The notes under the pieces were generated by a model. It saw only the letters and a program-made list of their open reading frames with translations. It made no database searches and had not been told where the DNA came from. From NCBI RefSeq assembly GCF_000188695.1, contig NW_004457740.1, positions 1,518,994 through 1,558,993 of the forward strand: DNA of 40,000 nt, written 5' to 3'. The translations under genes and the position numbers were made by a program. Of the stretch, positions 1 through 19,012 are shown piece by piece (the first letter of the stretch is position 1; the number at the start of each line of letters is the position of its first letter). This DNA comes from Salpingoeca rosetta (taxonomy: Eukaryota > Opisthokonta > Choanoflagellata > Craspedida > Salpingoecidae).

Positions 1-344
1 GTTTGCTGAGCGTGGCCGGTGTTCGGAGCGCGAGTTGCTGCGCGACAAGTCTTTGGCATGATGTGGCAGTGCGCTGGGTGCTGCATGCATGGTGTTGTAG
101 GTGACATCTGGGAGCTGATCGTTGAGTCCGAGCATGGTGTCGATGGCGCTTGCGTGATGCTGGCTCCCTGCTGTGTCTTGAAGGCGGTCAACCAGCCTGG
201 GTTGGTTCAGCCGGTCCTTGGCCAAGTTGCGATAGAAGATGGCCTTGACCTCCTTCTCCGAATACCACCTGAGCATGTGTACGCGTGGTTGTGTAAGTGT
301 GCATGCGTAAGTGTGGGCGCGTGTTTTGTGTGTGTGTGTGTGGT

Positions 345-432
<88 letters not shown>

Positions 433-806
433 GTGTGTGTGTGTGGGTGGGTGTGGGTATGCGCAAATGCGTGTGTGAGAGTGTGAGAGTGTGAGAGTGT
501 GAGAGTGTGAGAGTGTGAGTACGAGAGTGTGTGTGTACATGCTCGTGAGCACGATAGACCGCTCAAAACAACTATCACCACACACCCACACACCCACACA
601 CACACCCACACACACACACACACATTTACAGACGCACGGAAGCAGACGAACGTGCCTACATCCACTCGGGAATGGCTTTGGACTCACGGTGCGTGTTGTC
701 GAACCAGCGCTTGGAGCATGTGTTCCGCGTAGACAATCTTGCTGGACGACTCTGTCCTGCCGGCGGCTGGTGCCGGCTTCTTGCGATGAGGAACAGCGAA
801 GCTCAT
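1..806 (-). CDS. Gene A: hypothetical protein, N-terminal part (runs off the left edge)
   Basis: Two exons are visible: 806-688 and 268-1. The start ATG at 806 has an A-rich context (AAAACAATGAGC). The donor after 688 is GTGAGT and the acceptor before 268 is CTCAG. Joining them keeps one open frame to the first base of the window, about 129 residues. The intron (687-269) holds long TG/CA repeats. The start is basic (RKKPAP), followed by a probably helical stretch reading YAEHMLQALVRQHAPWYS and then KEVKAIFYRNLAKDRL, before a Ser/His-rich region. I do not recognise the family. It lies 417 bp downstream of gene B on the same strand. The gene model is well supported by splice sites and phase; the function is unknown. 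Confidence 0.65.
339..479 (+). repeat. (TG)n microsatellite in gene A intron
   Basis: A nearly pure TG run at about 347-422, flanked by GGTG variants and followed by GTGAGA units to about 520. Confidence 0.9.
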
Positions 807-1223
807 TGTTTTTCTCCTTGCTTTGTTGCTTACTGTGGCTGACCCCCGCAACGACAACAAGCAACAACAAAAAGCCTTGTAGCTGGTTGGCTGTAATGGG
901 TGGAGATCGGAAGAATGCACTGGCGCAGCTGCAGCAAGCGAGAGGTTGTTGGTGGTGGTGGGAGGACAATCAGATATCGAGTGAGTGCATAGCCGTTGGC
1001 GAGCCAAGTCAACGGTTGTCGGGCACGTTCGTCACGCTTGGTATTCATTCGCTGCACCGTTGCCTGCACGCAACTGCTGGCAACGACAGGACAATTTTTT
1101 GTGAAGTCGTTTAATTTATGCTGAGGAGCGCATGGAAGTTGCATCCACACACAACACACACACACAACACACACACACACAACACACACACACACAACAT
1201 ACACACACAACATACACTACATG
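807..1223. other. Spacer between genes B and A (3' UTR of B, 5' flank of A)
   Basis: This gap between two minus-strand genes holds an imperfect CA repeat with AAC interruptions at about 1146-1222, just past the stop codon of gene B. No canonical AATAAA is visible on the minus strand. A reading frame runs upstream of the gene A start, but its content looks non-coding. I see no RNA gene. Confidence 0.5.
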
Positions 1224-2209
1224 CTATCGCTTGCTGGTGCTTCTGCGCAGCGGATGCTGCTGCACCAAGAACGAGGACGAGGACGAGGATGAGGATGATG
1301 CTGCAGAAGCGATGCGTGGTGGTGCCCCCCGCAATCCACCGCGTGCACCGCTGCCCCTGCCGCCGCTGCCGCGCCGAGTAGAGCGTGTCCCGCGGCCTCG
1401 CCGGTGCTGCTTGTGCAGGATGCTGCGCGCCAGCGCGGATGGGCCCTGAGACGCAGACAGCTGCTCCCGACGCTGCACGATGGCCTCCATCATCGCATCT
1501 CCACGCGCAGCACCCGTGCCGATGTCAGCATTGCCATCGCCATCACCTTCATCATCATCATCAGCTTCATCATCGTCGTCGTCGTCGCCATCATTGTCAG
1601 GCACAAACGACACGGATCGAGCGACCGCAGCATCACGCATCAGCAAGCCACCAACACCACCTCCCCCATCATCATCATCATCATCATCGTCATCATCATC
1701 ACGGCCTGCAGCAGAAGTGGAGGCGGCTTCCGCGCCGCCATTACCGCCCTCTGTCTTCTCATCCGTGCTCCCTTTGCCGCCCTTGCCACCTTTCCGGCGA
1801 TGGCTGTCGGTAGCGTCGTCGCCACCGTCGTCGTCGTCGTCGTCGTCATCGGGCTCCCACGGCTCCACGGGTGCATTGAGGCGTGCAGGAGGCACAAGGT
1901 CGGCAATGGACGCCCCCGTCGTGATGGCGTCTGTATCCAGCATCCACAGGTAGTCCAGCCCTTGCACGCTCAAAGGGGCATCAAGAAGCAAGCCGGGGTC
2001 GCGTTGGAACTGCGATGCCTCCTGCGTGTGCACAACCACGTCTTCGCCATCATAACGTAAACTGGTGTCCATGGCATACAAGCTGCTGTTCATCTGTGAT
2101 GCCGATGGTTGCGTAAACTGAGACAGTGTCTGTGACAGCAAGTCGCCCCCGCCAAAGTCGCCACTAAACGACTGTGATAACGCCTGGCTCAGTGGATCCT
2201 GCATCCTGC

Positions 2210-2240
<31 letters not shown>

Positions 2241-3098
2241 CTCTTCTTCCTCCTCCTCTTCTTCTTTCTCTTCGTCGTCGTCCTCTTCGCTGTCAGCGGC
2301 GAGCCCGGCCATCCCGTCCTCATCGTCGTCCTCTGCGTCCACGTCAGCACCGTGTGCGCCTGACGCTGGCTGCTCTGCCATGTCTGCTGTCACCGAAACC
2401 GCACCGCTCCCGTCCCCTTCGGTGCTGTCACCTTCACCCTCACCACCCCCACCATCATTCTCATCGCCACCACCAACATCGCCCTTCTTCTCACTGCCAA
2501 CAGCCTTGCCCTGCGCTCGGCGCTTCTCAAGTTTTCGGCGATACCACTCCCGCATGTTCCGCAGGGCCTTCTCCTTCCGGCGGTACACAGAGTAGTCGAG
2601 CGAGGGCTCAAACTTGACAATGCACGACGGGCTGTGCCGGTGGTACACAAGCACTGTGGGCAGCGCAATGCCCGCAGAATGGTCCTGTTGTGCACGTGCG
2701 CAAAGTAAAGGAACAACAGAGAGAGAGAGGGGGGGGGCCGGAAGGTGTTGTAAGCGGGTGAAGGACAAACGAAATGTGATAGTGTGTGTGTGTATGCGAG
2801 TGCAGGTGAAAGCGTGTCTGTGTGCATGTGTATGCGAGTGCAGGTGAAAGCGTGTCTGTCTTACGAAGATGGTAATCTCGAGGTCTTCGCCCACGCTGTT
2901 GAGACGCTCCTGTGAACGAAGAGTATGAGCAGTGCGAGTCAGCAGTGTGTACATGAACAACATCACTTCTCCACAAAAACGTACATCAACCGCAAAGAGG
3001 AAGAAGAAGAAGAAGACGAAGCAGGGGGAGGTGGGGGGGGGTTGGTTGGAAGGAGGACAGTTACACCCCGCACAAATATACGCCCCGCACACACACAG

Positions 3099-3169
<71 letters not shown>

Positions 3170-6100
3170 TACATACGCACACACACACACACAGTACTTG
3201 GTCGAAGTTTGCTGTGGCCTCTTCAAGCGTGTAGACGACGCGCTTCTTCGGCAGATAAATGTGCCGAGCCACCTCTTCCGGCATAGGAAAGCGGTTGGAT
3301 CCGAGACGTTTCTGGCACACGCACGTACGTATGTGTGTGTGTGTTATCATGCAGGGGCACAGTGGTGTGAGTGGGGATACGCCTGAAGCAGATGGCGCTT
3401 CGCTCATCACACACACACACACACACACACCTCTAAACACGCAAGAACACACTCACAACACGCAAGAACACACTCACAACATTGAATACACATGCACCTG
3501 TTCCTCGCTTATACACTTGAGAAGGTGCTTCTCAACATGGCGACGCTGGCCGCGAATCCAATACTTGCATACTCTGGAAGGCGCACAACCATGGCGAGCA
3601 AAGTGAGCAAAGCAGGCAACGAGACCAACAAAAGAAGGTCAAAGGGCCAATGATTGCCAGTGATTGCTCATCACTACAACACGTGCGCACACATACACAC
3701 AGCCTGACAGACTTGTACACACACACATGCACACATACACACAGCCTGACAGACTTGTACACACACACATACACACACATACGTACATACATACATACAT
3801 ACATACATACATACATACATACATACATACATACATACATACATACATACATACATACATACATACACACACACAATACATACACACATACATACATACA
3901 CACATACATACTGTGCAAGCCAGGCGAGGCAGGTGTGGCCCTTGATGCCAGTCCGGTATGCGGGCTTCCAGCCAAGACAAGTGTGCATGCGCTCAATCAC
4001 GCCAATGTGCAACGCCCACTGCCACGCCCACACCATCCACGCTCCAGAATGGGACTTGACTGTCTTGCACGCGAGAAAGCGGCCCACGACGTTAAGCCTG
4101 TGGGAGAGCAGCTTGACGCTTTCCTCCCACAGCTCACGCGGCTTGAGCCCCGGCCCAAAGACGCCCTCGCCATCAAGATACGCGATGCGCCTGTGCTCCA
4201 CGCCCGGCCGCGCGTCCCTAAAGCGGTCCGTGAACATGCTGCCGCTGCCAGTCTGCACGAGCACGGCGAGCGTGGCGTCCTCGAGTCGCCAGCCCGTAAA
4301 CCCGAGAAGCGGCGCCTCCGCCTCCAATTTCGCCTGCCAGGTCATCGAGTTGATGTGTGGGAACACCGCGTGCACGAGCGGGCATGGCTGGCCAACGGCC
4401 CGCATGCCCCACGGGTCCACCAGGCGCGTGAGCGTGTTCCTGTGCACCGTTTCCGCGGGCACGGCGCCCGTCTCAAACCGCTGTGTCAGGATGCGACGTG
4501 TCTCGGGCTCCATGAACAGGACATCAAATCCGGCGCTCTCGCGGCCCCGTGCGCCTGGCACGACTTGCATCATGGTGATGCGGGACGCGCAGTCGTGCGC
4601 AATGGTCAGGGCAGGCGCCGCCCCGTTGCGAATGTCGATGGCGTGCATGTGCGATTGCGTCACGCCCACGGTCAGATGATCCATGCCTGTGCTCTCAAGC
4701 GACGCGGCACACGTGAACCCGGAGACGGGCTGGTAGTTGTTGCGGCGAATCTCGGCCACGGTGTGGTGCCACGCGTCGTACGACGTGATCTGCGTCATCT
4801 CCCGCATGCGAAAGTCGCACGCGTGCACGCCACCCGGCGACCAGAGCAGCTGCACGTGCGGCTGCTGTGAGGGTAGCAGGTCTGCAAAGGACCACATGTC
4901 CACCGTGTCTGGAACGCGGACGCTCCCGCGCGTGCGCGCACTGCCAGCAGACACGTCAATGAGCGAGACGCGCTTGTTGGTGGCAATCACAACCTGGCCC
5001 GCCCCACAGTCGCTCATGGCAGCAGCGTGCAGCCGTGCAGGTGTTGTCAGCCGAATTAGCGGCTCAGTCATCTTCGAGTTGAACCGGTACTGTCGTGCGT
5101 GTGTGTGTATGTGTGTGTATGTGTGTGTGTGCGTACATATGTGTGTGCGTGTGAGAGAGTGTGTGTGTGCATATGTGTGTGTGCGTGTGAGTGCGTGTGA
5201 GTGAAAGAATGTGTGTATGAGAGAGAGAGAGAATGTGTGTGTGTGTGTGTGTGTGAGAGTATGTGTGTGCGTGTGTGTGTGAGAGTACGTGCGTGCGTGT
5301 GTGTGAGTGTGCATATGTGGGCGGGCGTTGATGTTCGTGTGCGTGTAGTGATGTAGATGAAGGATCGTGAAGGAGCAAAACTGTGCGCTGTGGTCTGAGC
5401 GAGTTGGTGCGCATTGCCAGCAGCGGCGGTGATGGTGAAGATGCAAAAGGGAGCACTCGTGTTGCCCCCCCCCCCAACACACACATGATTGAAGATACGA
5501 TCCAAGACACAAGCCCAGCACCGCGCAAAACACACAACAGAGGCGACTATTGGTCGAGCACTTACGTCGTATTGGTACCACAGTTGCCAGTCGGTGAAAG
5601 TTGGGTCGAAACGATACAACTCGTAGGATACTGGGCGGCGCACAAGCGTGAGTGCCTGCTCAGGTGTGTACTGTTTGATGGTGATCTGCAGCAAGACAGC
5701 GTCGCAGAACATACGCACGCACACAGGTGCAAGAACAAGTGAGTTGAGAGCACATAAAGGTCGCGTGCAACGTCAGTGAGTCGTTGGTCCAAACGCACGA
5801 GCAACGTGGAGACAAATGTGGTTAAAGAGAAAGAACGGGATAACACGCAATACCAGCAGGGAAGCAATGACACGAGCCAGTGGCAAGGTAGGGGTGAGGG
5901 ATGAGATAGTGCACGCAACTTCCTGCAGACGCGTGTTGTGTTACATAATACCACTGCAGTGCCAGACAATGCCACGCACCTCTTGAACACGCCTGCCCGC
6001 GTCAAACTTGACCATCCGATCGGGTCTCACAGCAAAGCCGAGTGGGCAGCTGGCGACGCAGCGGACGCACACCTTGTTTTCACAGATGCCGTTTGTGCAG

Positions 6101-7439
6101 AACACTGCCGCTACGCCGTGCTTGGACGGGTGCGGCATGTGTGCCAACGCATTGCGCTGGTCATCGGACACACGCACCAACAGGGCTCAGTCAGCAACAC
6201 ACAACAACAAACGCAACGTTCACACAAGTGGCTGCGAATGCGTGGCCTTGGCGCCAACAACAACGAACATAACCGCACTCGCTTGCCATTGACGGGCGGA
6301 TGCAACACAAACCAGCAGCATCACGCTTGAGTGAAAGCGCCATTCATCGCATACACCTACCGGCGGGCAGTGCGGGTCTTTGTACTCGAGGCTCTCCCTG
6401 ATGTAGGGCAGCGTATCCTCGCGTCCGAGCTTGTCGATCTTGTGCTCTCGCCAATACCACTGCAACATGCCAGCCGACACACGCAGAGACACAGAGAGAC
6501 ACAGAGAGACACAGAAACACACAGAGACAGAGAGTGACACAGAGAACCGCATGCGTGAGGATGGCAATGTGTCGTGACGAGCACAGGCAGCATAGTCGAT
6601 ACGATGAGCACATCACCATGTGCTACTCCGTCCGTTCGCACATGAGGTTGGGTACGTACCCGTGCATCATCGTCTGCCCGACCACGCCAGTAGAGGGCCT
6701 GTGCATCTTTCTCCTCTTTGTCCATCTCACAGGCAACAAAGGCTTTCGTGTGCTCTGGCCCAAAGGTTGCATCGCAACGTGCATGTCGGTAGAGGAGGGT
6801 GGGTGAGGCCACGAGCAACAGATACACACAAACTTTGCCTGATGTGTACAGACCAACCGGCAGCGCAAATGACTCGACATGTGACGACACAGCTTAAACA
6901 CCCTACCATCAGTGGTGCGGGACGAGAATGCTGGCCGGTAGCCGTGTATGGACTCGTATACTTCAGGTCATACGCAAATTGTACACAACACATGTGAGAG
7001 TGGGGTGTATGAGAGAGAGAGAGAGAGTGTGTGTGTGTGTGTGGGCGTGAGTGTGCATGAGAGAGAGAAAGTGTGTGTGTGAACATGCTCATGTAACCAA
7101 ATGGATAGACTTTCCTGTGGCAAGGTTACGTGTACGCGCTCATATGCATGTGTGTGTATGTTCATGAGTGCCATGTGCACTCACTTGGGGCATGGCGGAA
7201 GTCATCTGGGTTGATAGTGCTGTATCCCCGGACCCCGAAGCTGTTCAGAGTCCTGGATGAGATGAACAGGGCCCATGACATGAATGCAACTGCAAGTGAG
7301 AACATGAAATTCACTGTGCACACACACATGCACACACACACACACACACACGACCAGACCACCACCACCACCACCACCACCACGACCCACGCCGCTTGCT
7401 CTCGCACCGTTCGTGTCCTGGCTGCGCCACAAACGCCAT
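1224..7439 (-). CDS. Gene B: large unrecognised protein with propeller-like core and acidic, SQ-rich tail (TAF1C/Rrn6-like at best)
   Basis: Thirteen exons give 1213 residues: 7439-7391, 7289-7185, 6960-6907, 6754-6660, 6459-6361, 6156-5980, 5922-5854, 5685-5566, 5089-3912, 3573-3498, 3311-3198, 2909-2865 and 2684-1224. All junctions are GT-AG and in phase. The start sits in a CGCCATGG context. Exon 6 has a Cys cluster at residues 154, 159, 164, 167 and 171. The long exon 9 (about 257-649) has repeated short beta-type segments such as QVVIATNKRVSLIDV and HLTVGVTQSHMHAIDI, as in a degenerate beta-propeller. Residues 651-669 place C, H, H and C in a possible single zinc site. The last exon holds a basic helix (EKALRNMREWYRRKLEKRR), a long Glu run, SQ-containing repeats (LSQALSQSF, LSQTLSQF), Asp runs and a basic C-terminus. 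A propeller followed by an SQ-rich tail recalls the Pol I factor TAF1C/Rrn6, but I cannot establish homology by eye. Confidence 0.7.
3096..3192 (+). repeat. (AC)n microsatellite in gene B intron 11
   Basis: A CA tract that on the gene strand reads TG and begins a few bases after the donor of exon 11 (GTACTG). Confidence 0.9.
3777..3868 (+). repeat. (ATAC)n tetranucleotide repeat in gene B intron 9
   Basis: Over 80 bp of pure ATAC units. Nearby is a tandem pair of about 50-bp units (about 3688-3735 and 3736-3770) that share ACACAGCCTGACAGACTTGT. Confidence 0.9.
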
Positions 7440-7570
7440 GGCGGTGCCGATTGTTAATGGAAAACAAAGCAAATCTTCCCAACTTCCATCCCCAACAAAC
7501 TGCTCGCTCGCTTGACACAACCGCTGTTGTTGTGTCTGTGCCGTTGTTGTTGTTGCTGTTGTTGTGATTG
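7440..7570. promoter_or_regulatory. Bidirectional promoter region between genes B and D
   Basis: Only 131 bp separate the start codon of gene B (minus, 7439) from that of gene D (plus, 7571). Both promoters and both 5' leaders must lie in this stretch or overlap the partner gene. It holds a GTTGTT-type repeat near 7527-7566. I see no clear TATA box. Confidence 0.6.
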
Positions 7571-14480
<6,910 letters not shown>

Positions 14481-14868
14481 TGTGAACGCGAAACTCAGAC
14501 CACACACTACAACAAGCTGCGCAAGTATGTGTGTGTCGTGGATGTGCATGAATGTGGCCTGTCATCATGTGTGTGTGTGTGTCTTCAGGTACCGTCTGAC
14601 ACCCTCTATTCCTAATCAAAACAATGGCGCTTTGACCATCTCTCGCTTCAATGCTGATTGCCGTGTTCTTCATTGGCTGTTTGTTACATGACATGACAAG
14701 GACATGACGACACCACCCCGCCCTCAACCTCCTCTGCCTTGTTGCAGCTGCAAAGAGCAAGAGCGACCGATGTGTCGATTATTGGTTGGTATGTTACAAT
14801 AAATTTCCCAATTCCAGTCCACAACCGCGGTCAACCGCACACAAGCACAAACAACCAGCCGGGGCGTC
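14481..14868. other. Spacer between genes D and E
   Basis: This holds the 3' UTR of gene D and the promoter and leader of gene E. A short TG run lies near 14570-14582. The only clear signal is AATAAA at 14798-14803, 65 bp before the gene E start codon. Confidence 0.55.
14798..14803 (+). terminator. Candidate polyadenylation signal AATAAA for gene D
   Basis: Canonical AATAAA lies about 320 bp after the CASP stop codon and just upstream of gene E. It fits a gene D 3' end, which would place cleavage inside or next to the gene E leader. Confidence 0.5.
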
Positions 14869-15593
14869 ATGGGTGACGAGGCGATCTGTGTGCCTTATCC
14901 TGGCGCATACACGCTCGGGTTCATGCTGTCCCTGAAGGACAAGCCGCAGTGCAAAGTCGCGCCAGAGAACATCGCCTCCCTGCAACGCATCTTCAAATGT
15001 AAAGCTCAGCGCTGTGTCGTGTCTGCAACACAGCGCAAGCGAGCGATGGAGCGGGATTTGTGATGGACATGCATGAGGCCCGTTTGTCGAGCCTTTCTGT
15101 TCGGGCGTGTGCCTGAACGGATTGTTTGTATTTCGAGTGTGTGTGTGTGGGTGTGTGGGCTGCGTGATGTGAACTTGAATTGGATCGTTGACACTGCTGT
15201 CTCGTGCCCTTCACTGCTTGCAGCCGCGTCGAGGCCAACACCTTCGTCAGCCAGCCATTTCCGCCCCGCACCGTACGGTTCCTCATGCTGTGGGGAACAC
15301 AGTGGCTGTCTGTTGCAGATATTGTGTGTGGTTTTGTGTGCTTTGCTGAGGGCTACCAGCTCACATTTGGTTTGGGCTTGCCTCTTTACACTCGTTGTCA
15401 TACAGTGACTCTTGGAAGTCCAAGCACTCTGGTTTTCCCGCCCCATGTAAGCAAAGCAGCGGGGAGGAGTCCTGCCGCCTGCCCATGCCTGTGTGTGTGT
15501 GTGTCTGCATCTGTGCTCGTGCTTATGTGTGTCTGTATCTATATTTGTGCGTGTGTGTGTGTCTGTATCTGTGTCTGCGCCTGTGCGTCTTCC

Positions 15594-15638
<45 letters not shown>

Positions 15639-15946
15639 GCCTGCCTGCCTGTGTCTGTCTGGTTGTGTGTCTGCACATGAAGACTGGTTTGCGGATTTGC
15701 GAGTCGGTCCTCGGCGGCTGCTCCTCATCATGTGTGCGTTGGCTCCGGTTGTGAACAGCGTCCCGCCACGCCCCTTCATCGTACTCTCGCTTTCGCGATA
15801 CCTTCCCCGAGCTCGAGGAAGAGGAGGATATTGAGTGGGACAATGACGATGACGCCCTGGACTGGGATGCAGATGACGGTACGACTGTGTGCTCGTCTGT
15901 GTGTGTGTGTATGTGCGTCTGTATCTGCTCGTCTGCACGCGCGCGT

Positions 15947-15988
<42 letters not shown>

Positions 15989-17048
15989 TGCTAGGTGGAG
16001 ATTGCAGTGGTCCAATCACTGCGAGCGCTGCGGGTGAGACGTGCAGTGTCACCACACGATCTCGCTCATGCCTTGCCTCTATTTATTTTGTTTGTGGGTA
16101 TAGAGCCGTTTGTCATTGCTACCGGCGATGTTCTCCATGCAAAAGCCAAGGTGCGTGCATACGTGCCTGTACCTGTACCTGTGAAGGTAGTTGTGGATGT
16201 GCCTGTGTGGCTGTATTTGTGGCTGTGTCTTCCAGCCGCGTTGCTGAACTGACTGTTGGCACCTGTCTTCGACAATGTCACCATCACTGTGTGCTGTGCA
16301 CTGCTTCTTTCACATTCCCTTTACAGCCGCCGCCACCACCTCCTGGCCTGGTATGTTGCCTGCCTTTGTACTCAGCACGCATGCGTGTGTGCGCCTGTGT
16401 GCGTGATGATGTGTTTGCTGTGCCTGCGATGTCTTCAGCTGCTCATTTCCTGCTGTGTGCATGTGTGTTTGTGTGTGCAGGAATCGCCCGAGCCGCTGGA
16501 CGACGCTGCTGTCATTGGCGCACCGCCAGGTATACGCAGCCTGTTCCCTTAGATGTGTGTGTGTATGTATGTGTGTGTATGCATGTGTCTGTGTGTGTGG
16601 TTGTTTTGTTTGTGTGTGTCTGAGAGAGAGCGTCTGTCAGTCTGTGTACATGCGCGGTTTGGTTGTTGCACGTCCATGGCTGTCATGCAGTTCCTTCTCT
16701 TGATGGAGCACCCTGCTCATGCTGTGTCCTCTCCCACGCCTCTCCTCGCGCTATTGCTGCCAGGCCTGGAGGACGACCCTGCTATCATGATGGCGCAACA
16801 AACGCCGCCGCAGCCACCCGTGCAGCAGCCGCCCACAGGCAATGCCCTCCTCTCCATGCTCAAGCAACAGGCCACCACAGCACCGCAAGCACCACAGGCA
16901 GCAGCACAACAGCAGCAACAGCAGCTGCCGCCACCACCAGCCCTGCACCCGCCCGTTCCAGCCCTGGATAACGCCATTGCCCCAGAACCGGGTGAGCTGG
17001 CAGGTGTTGTCTATGCTCCGTGTGTGTGCGTGCGTGTGTGTGCGTGTG

Positions 17049-17119
<71 letters not shown>

Positions 17120-18321
17120 ACAACACTTGAGCTGTTTTGCGTGCGCCTCATTTCTCCCTTGCTGGTGGCAGAGCGCATTCCCAACGTCAGGTGCACCCTT
17201 CCCTTTGTTCCCACATCGGCTCTTCTGTGCGTATCACATGCCAACGTGTCTGCATGTGTGAATGTGCGTCTGTCTGTGTACCTGTTTGTCTGTTTGTCCG
17301 TTTGTGTGGTGTGGTGTGGCCGCGGATATCTTGCTTTAATGGTGTCTTGCTTGATCTCACCTTCACCTTCATTTTTGTTCCGCAACGCCAACACAAAACA
17401 CAAAACACAAAACACAAAGCGCCATGTCGCCTAGCGCGCACGAGCAAGTCCTCGCCTCGCACGCGTTCCCGGCACACGACTCTGTTGATCGCTTCTTCGC
17501 TTCATCCACAGACAACCGTACGCCAACCTGCAGCTGTTTGTGGCTGTTGCTTGGTTCTTCTCACGTTGGGCGACGTTTCTGCGAGCCATGTGTGCGGTGC
17601 AATCACATTCCTGATTGGCTGTGCACCTGCTCCCCCATGACCACCACAACTCCTCACCACAACTCATCATCACCCACCCGTCAGGGTTCGTTGGTCTGAC
17701 GCGCGACGATGCAACGGCGCCCGGGGAATTCTTTGACGCCAAATTCCTCCGGGACTTGCAGGAGGTAGGAATGTGTAGGTGTGTGTAGGTGTGTGTGTGT
17801 GTGTGATGCTGAATACCTGTGTTGTTTGGTGGCTGGGGTTGCTTGGGACTGGATGCCGCACACGTTCACCTCCCACCGGTGCGTGTGCATGACAGGAGGC
17901 GCTGTTGAGGGCACAGCGGGGCCAGCCCATGCCGCAGGGCCCGCCAAGCCTCGACCCAGCCCACCAGCAGCAACAGCAACAACAGCATCAGCAACAACAA
18001 CACCACCAGCAGCAGCAGCACAAGCCGATGATGGGTCATGTGTCTGCACCTCACCAGCACCCGCAACAGGGCGCGAACCACAACCACAACCGCAACCAGC
18101 ACACACTGCAGCAGCACCAACAACAGCAGCATTACCACCATCAACAACAACATCATCAACATCATCAACATCAACAACAACAACAGCAGCAGCAGCAGCA
18201 GCAACACCAGTCGCGCATGCACGGTGGCGGTGTTCCTCCCCATATGATGGGTGCCCCTCCACACTTCTACATGCGTGGGCAGCATCCCATGCTGCATCCG
18301 CACGCGCAACAACAACAACAG

Positions 18322-18352
<31 letters not shown>

Positions 18353-18375
18353 GCATGCACATGCACGGACAGTAG
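14869..18375 (+). CDS. Gene E: candidate eIF4E-binding, 4E-T-like translational regulator with Gln/His-rich tail
   Basis: Thirteen exons give 467 residues: 14869-14998, 15224-15272, 15406-15446, 15759-15878, 15995-16033, 16104-16150, 16327-16350, 16481-16529, 16764-16991, 17172-17190, 17420-17517, 17685-17764 and 17896-18375. Residues 14-20 (YTLGFML) fit the eIF4E-binding pattern Y-x4-L/M-hydrophobic. The following residues, SLKDKPQCKVAP, line up with the region after the YTKEELL motif of animal 4E-T (EIF4ENIF1). Next come an acidic Trp-containing stretch (EEEEDIEWDNDDDALDWD), a Pro-rich part, the segment GNALLSMLKQQ, a 32-residue exon ending DRFFASSTDN, and a C-terminus made mostly of Gln and His runs. 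4E-T carries eIF4E into the nucleus and P-bodies and represses translation. Support is one short motif plus the overall layout. The exon model is firm; the function is tentative. Exons of 19 and 24 nt are unusually short. Confidence 0.72.
15593..15642 (+). repeat. (TCTG)n repeat in gene E intron 3
   Basis: About twelve TCTG units, flanked by CTGC units and TGTATCTGTGTC-type sequence. Confidence 0.88.
17025..17118 (+). repeat. (GT)n microsatellite in gene E intron 9
   Basis: GT tract with GTGC interruptions at its 5' side, about 50 bp before the 19-nt exon 10. Confidence 0.9.
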
Positions 18376-18941
18376 CATGGCAGGCTTGCTTCCCCTGGCA
18401 ACAGCAGCAGGGGCTGTGGCTGCTCTCACATGCGCATGCCTCTGTGACCCTTTGCGGGAGGCGGGGAGACAGTGTGCGTGCGTGTGTGTGTGTGTTTATG
18501 TGTGAATGTGAATGCGTGTATTGTGTGTGAATGTGAATGTGTGCATTGTGAATGTGAATGTGCGTGTGTGAATGTGAATGTGCGTGTATTTGTATGAATG
18601 AACGTGGTTCTTGTTTCGCGTGAGTGCGGGAGTGTATGAATGTACGTGAATTTGTGTGCGTGTGTCTTTGCTTTGGCACCAGCAAGGGCACTTGGGAGAC
18701 TGTGGAACTGAGAGTGCGCGCGTCTATTTGCGTGCATCCTGTGACTGTGATGCTAAGCGCAATGTTCTGTTCTGTTACACACAAACAAACACCAACTGCC
18801 GTCTGTCGATGTGCCTGTTCTTTTCCTTTCAATCCACACAAACACAAGAAGTAAACACAAAAGGTGCCAACCACACACACGCGAAGAGTGGCATGACATG
18901 GTGTTCTGTGAAGTGTGAGGCTTTGACGTGAGATGTGAAAC

Positions 18942-18953
18942 AACAACAACAAC

Positions 18954-19012
<59 letters not shown>

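Noticed and set aside
297..494. Many ORFs of alternating Cys-Val or Thr-His throughout the window
   Set aside because: They are translations of TG/CA microsatellites with no splice-consistent continuation. They lie in introns or spacers of the genes modelled here.
1385..2060. Plus-strand Ser-, His- and Ile-rich ORFs
   Set aside because: They are antisense readings of the Asp/Glu-rich last exon of gene B.
3650..4870. 406-codon plus-strand ORF
   Set aside because: It is the antisense shadow of the long exon 9 of gene B, which joins in phase with exons on both sides; the plus-strand frame has no such support.
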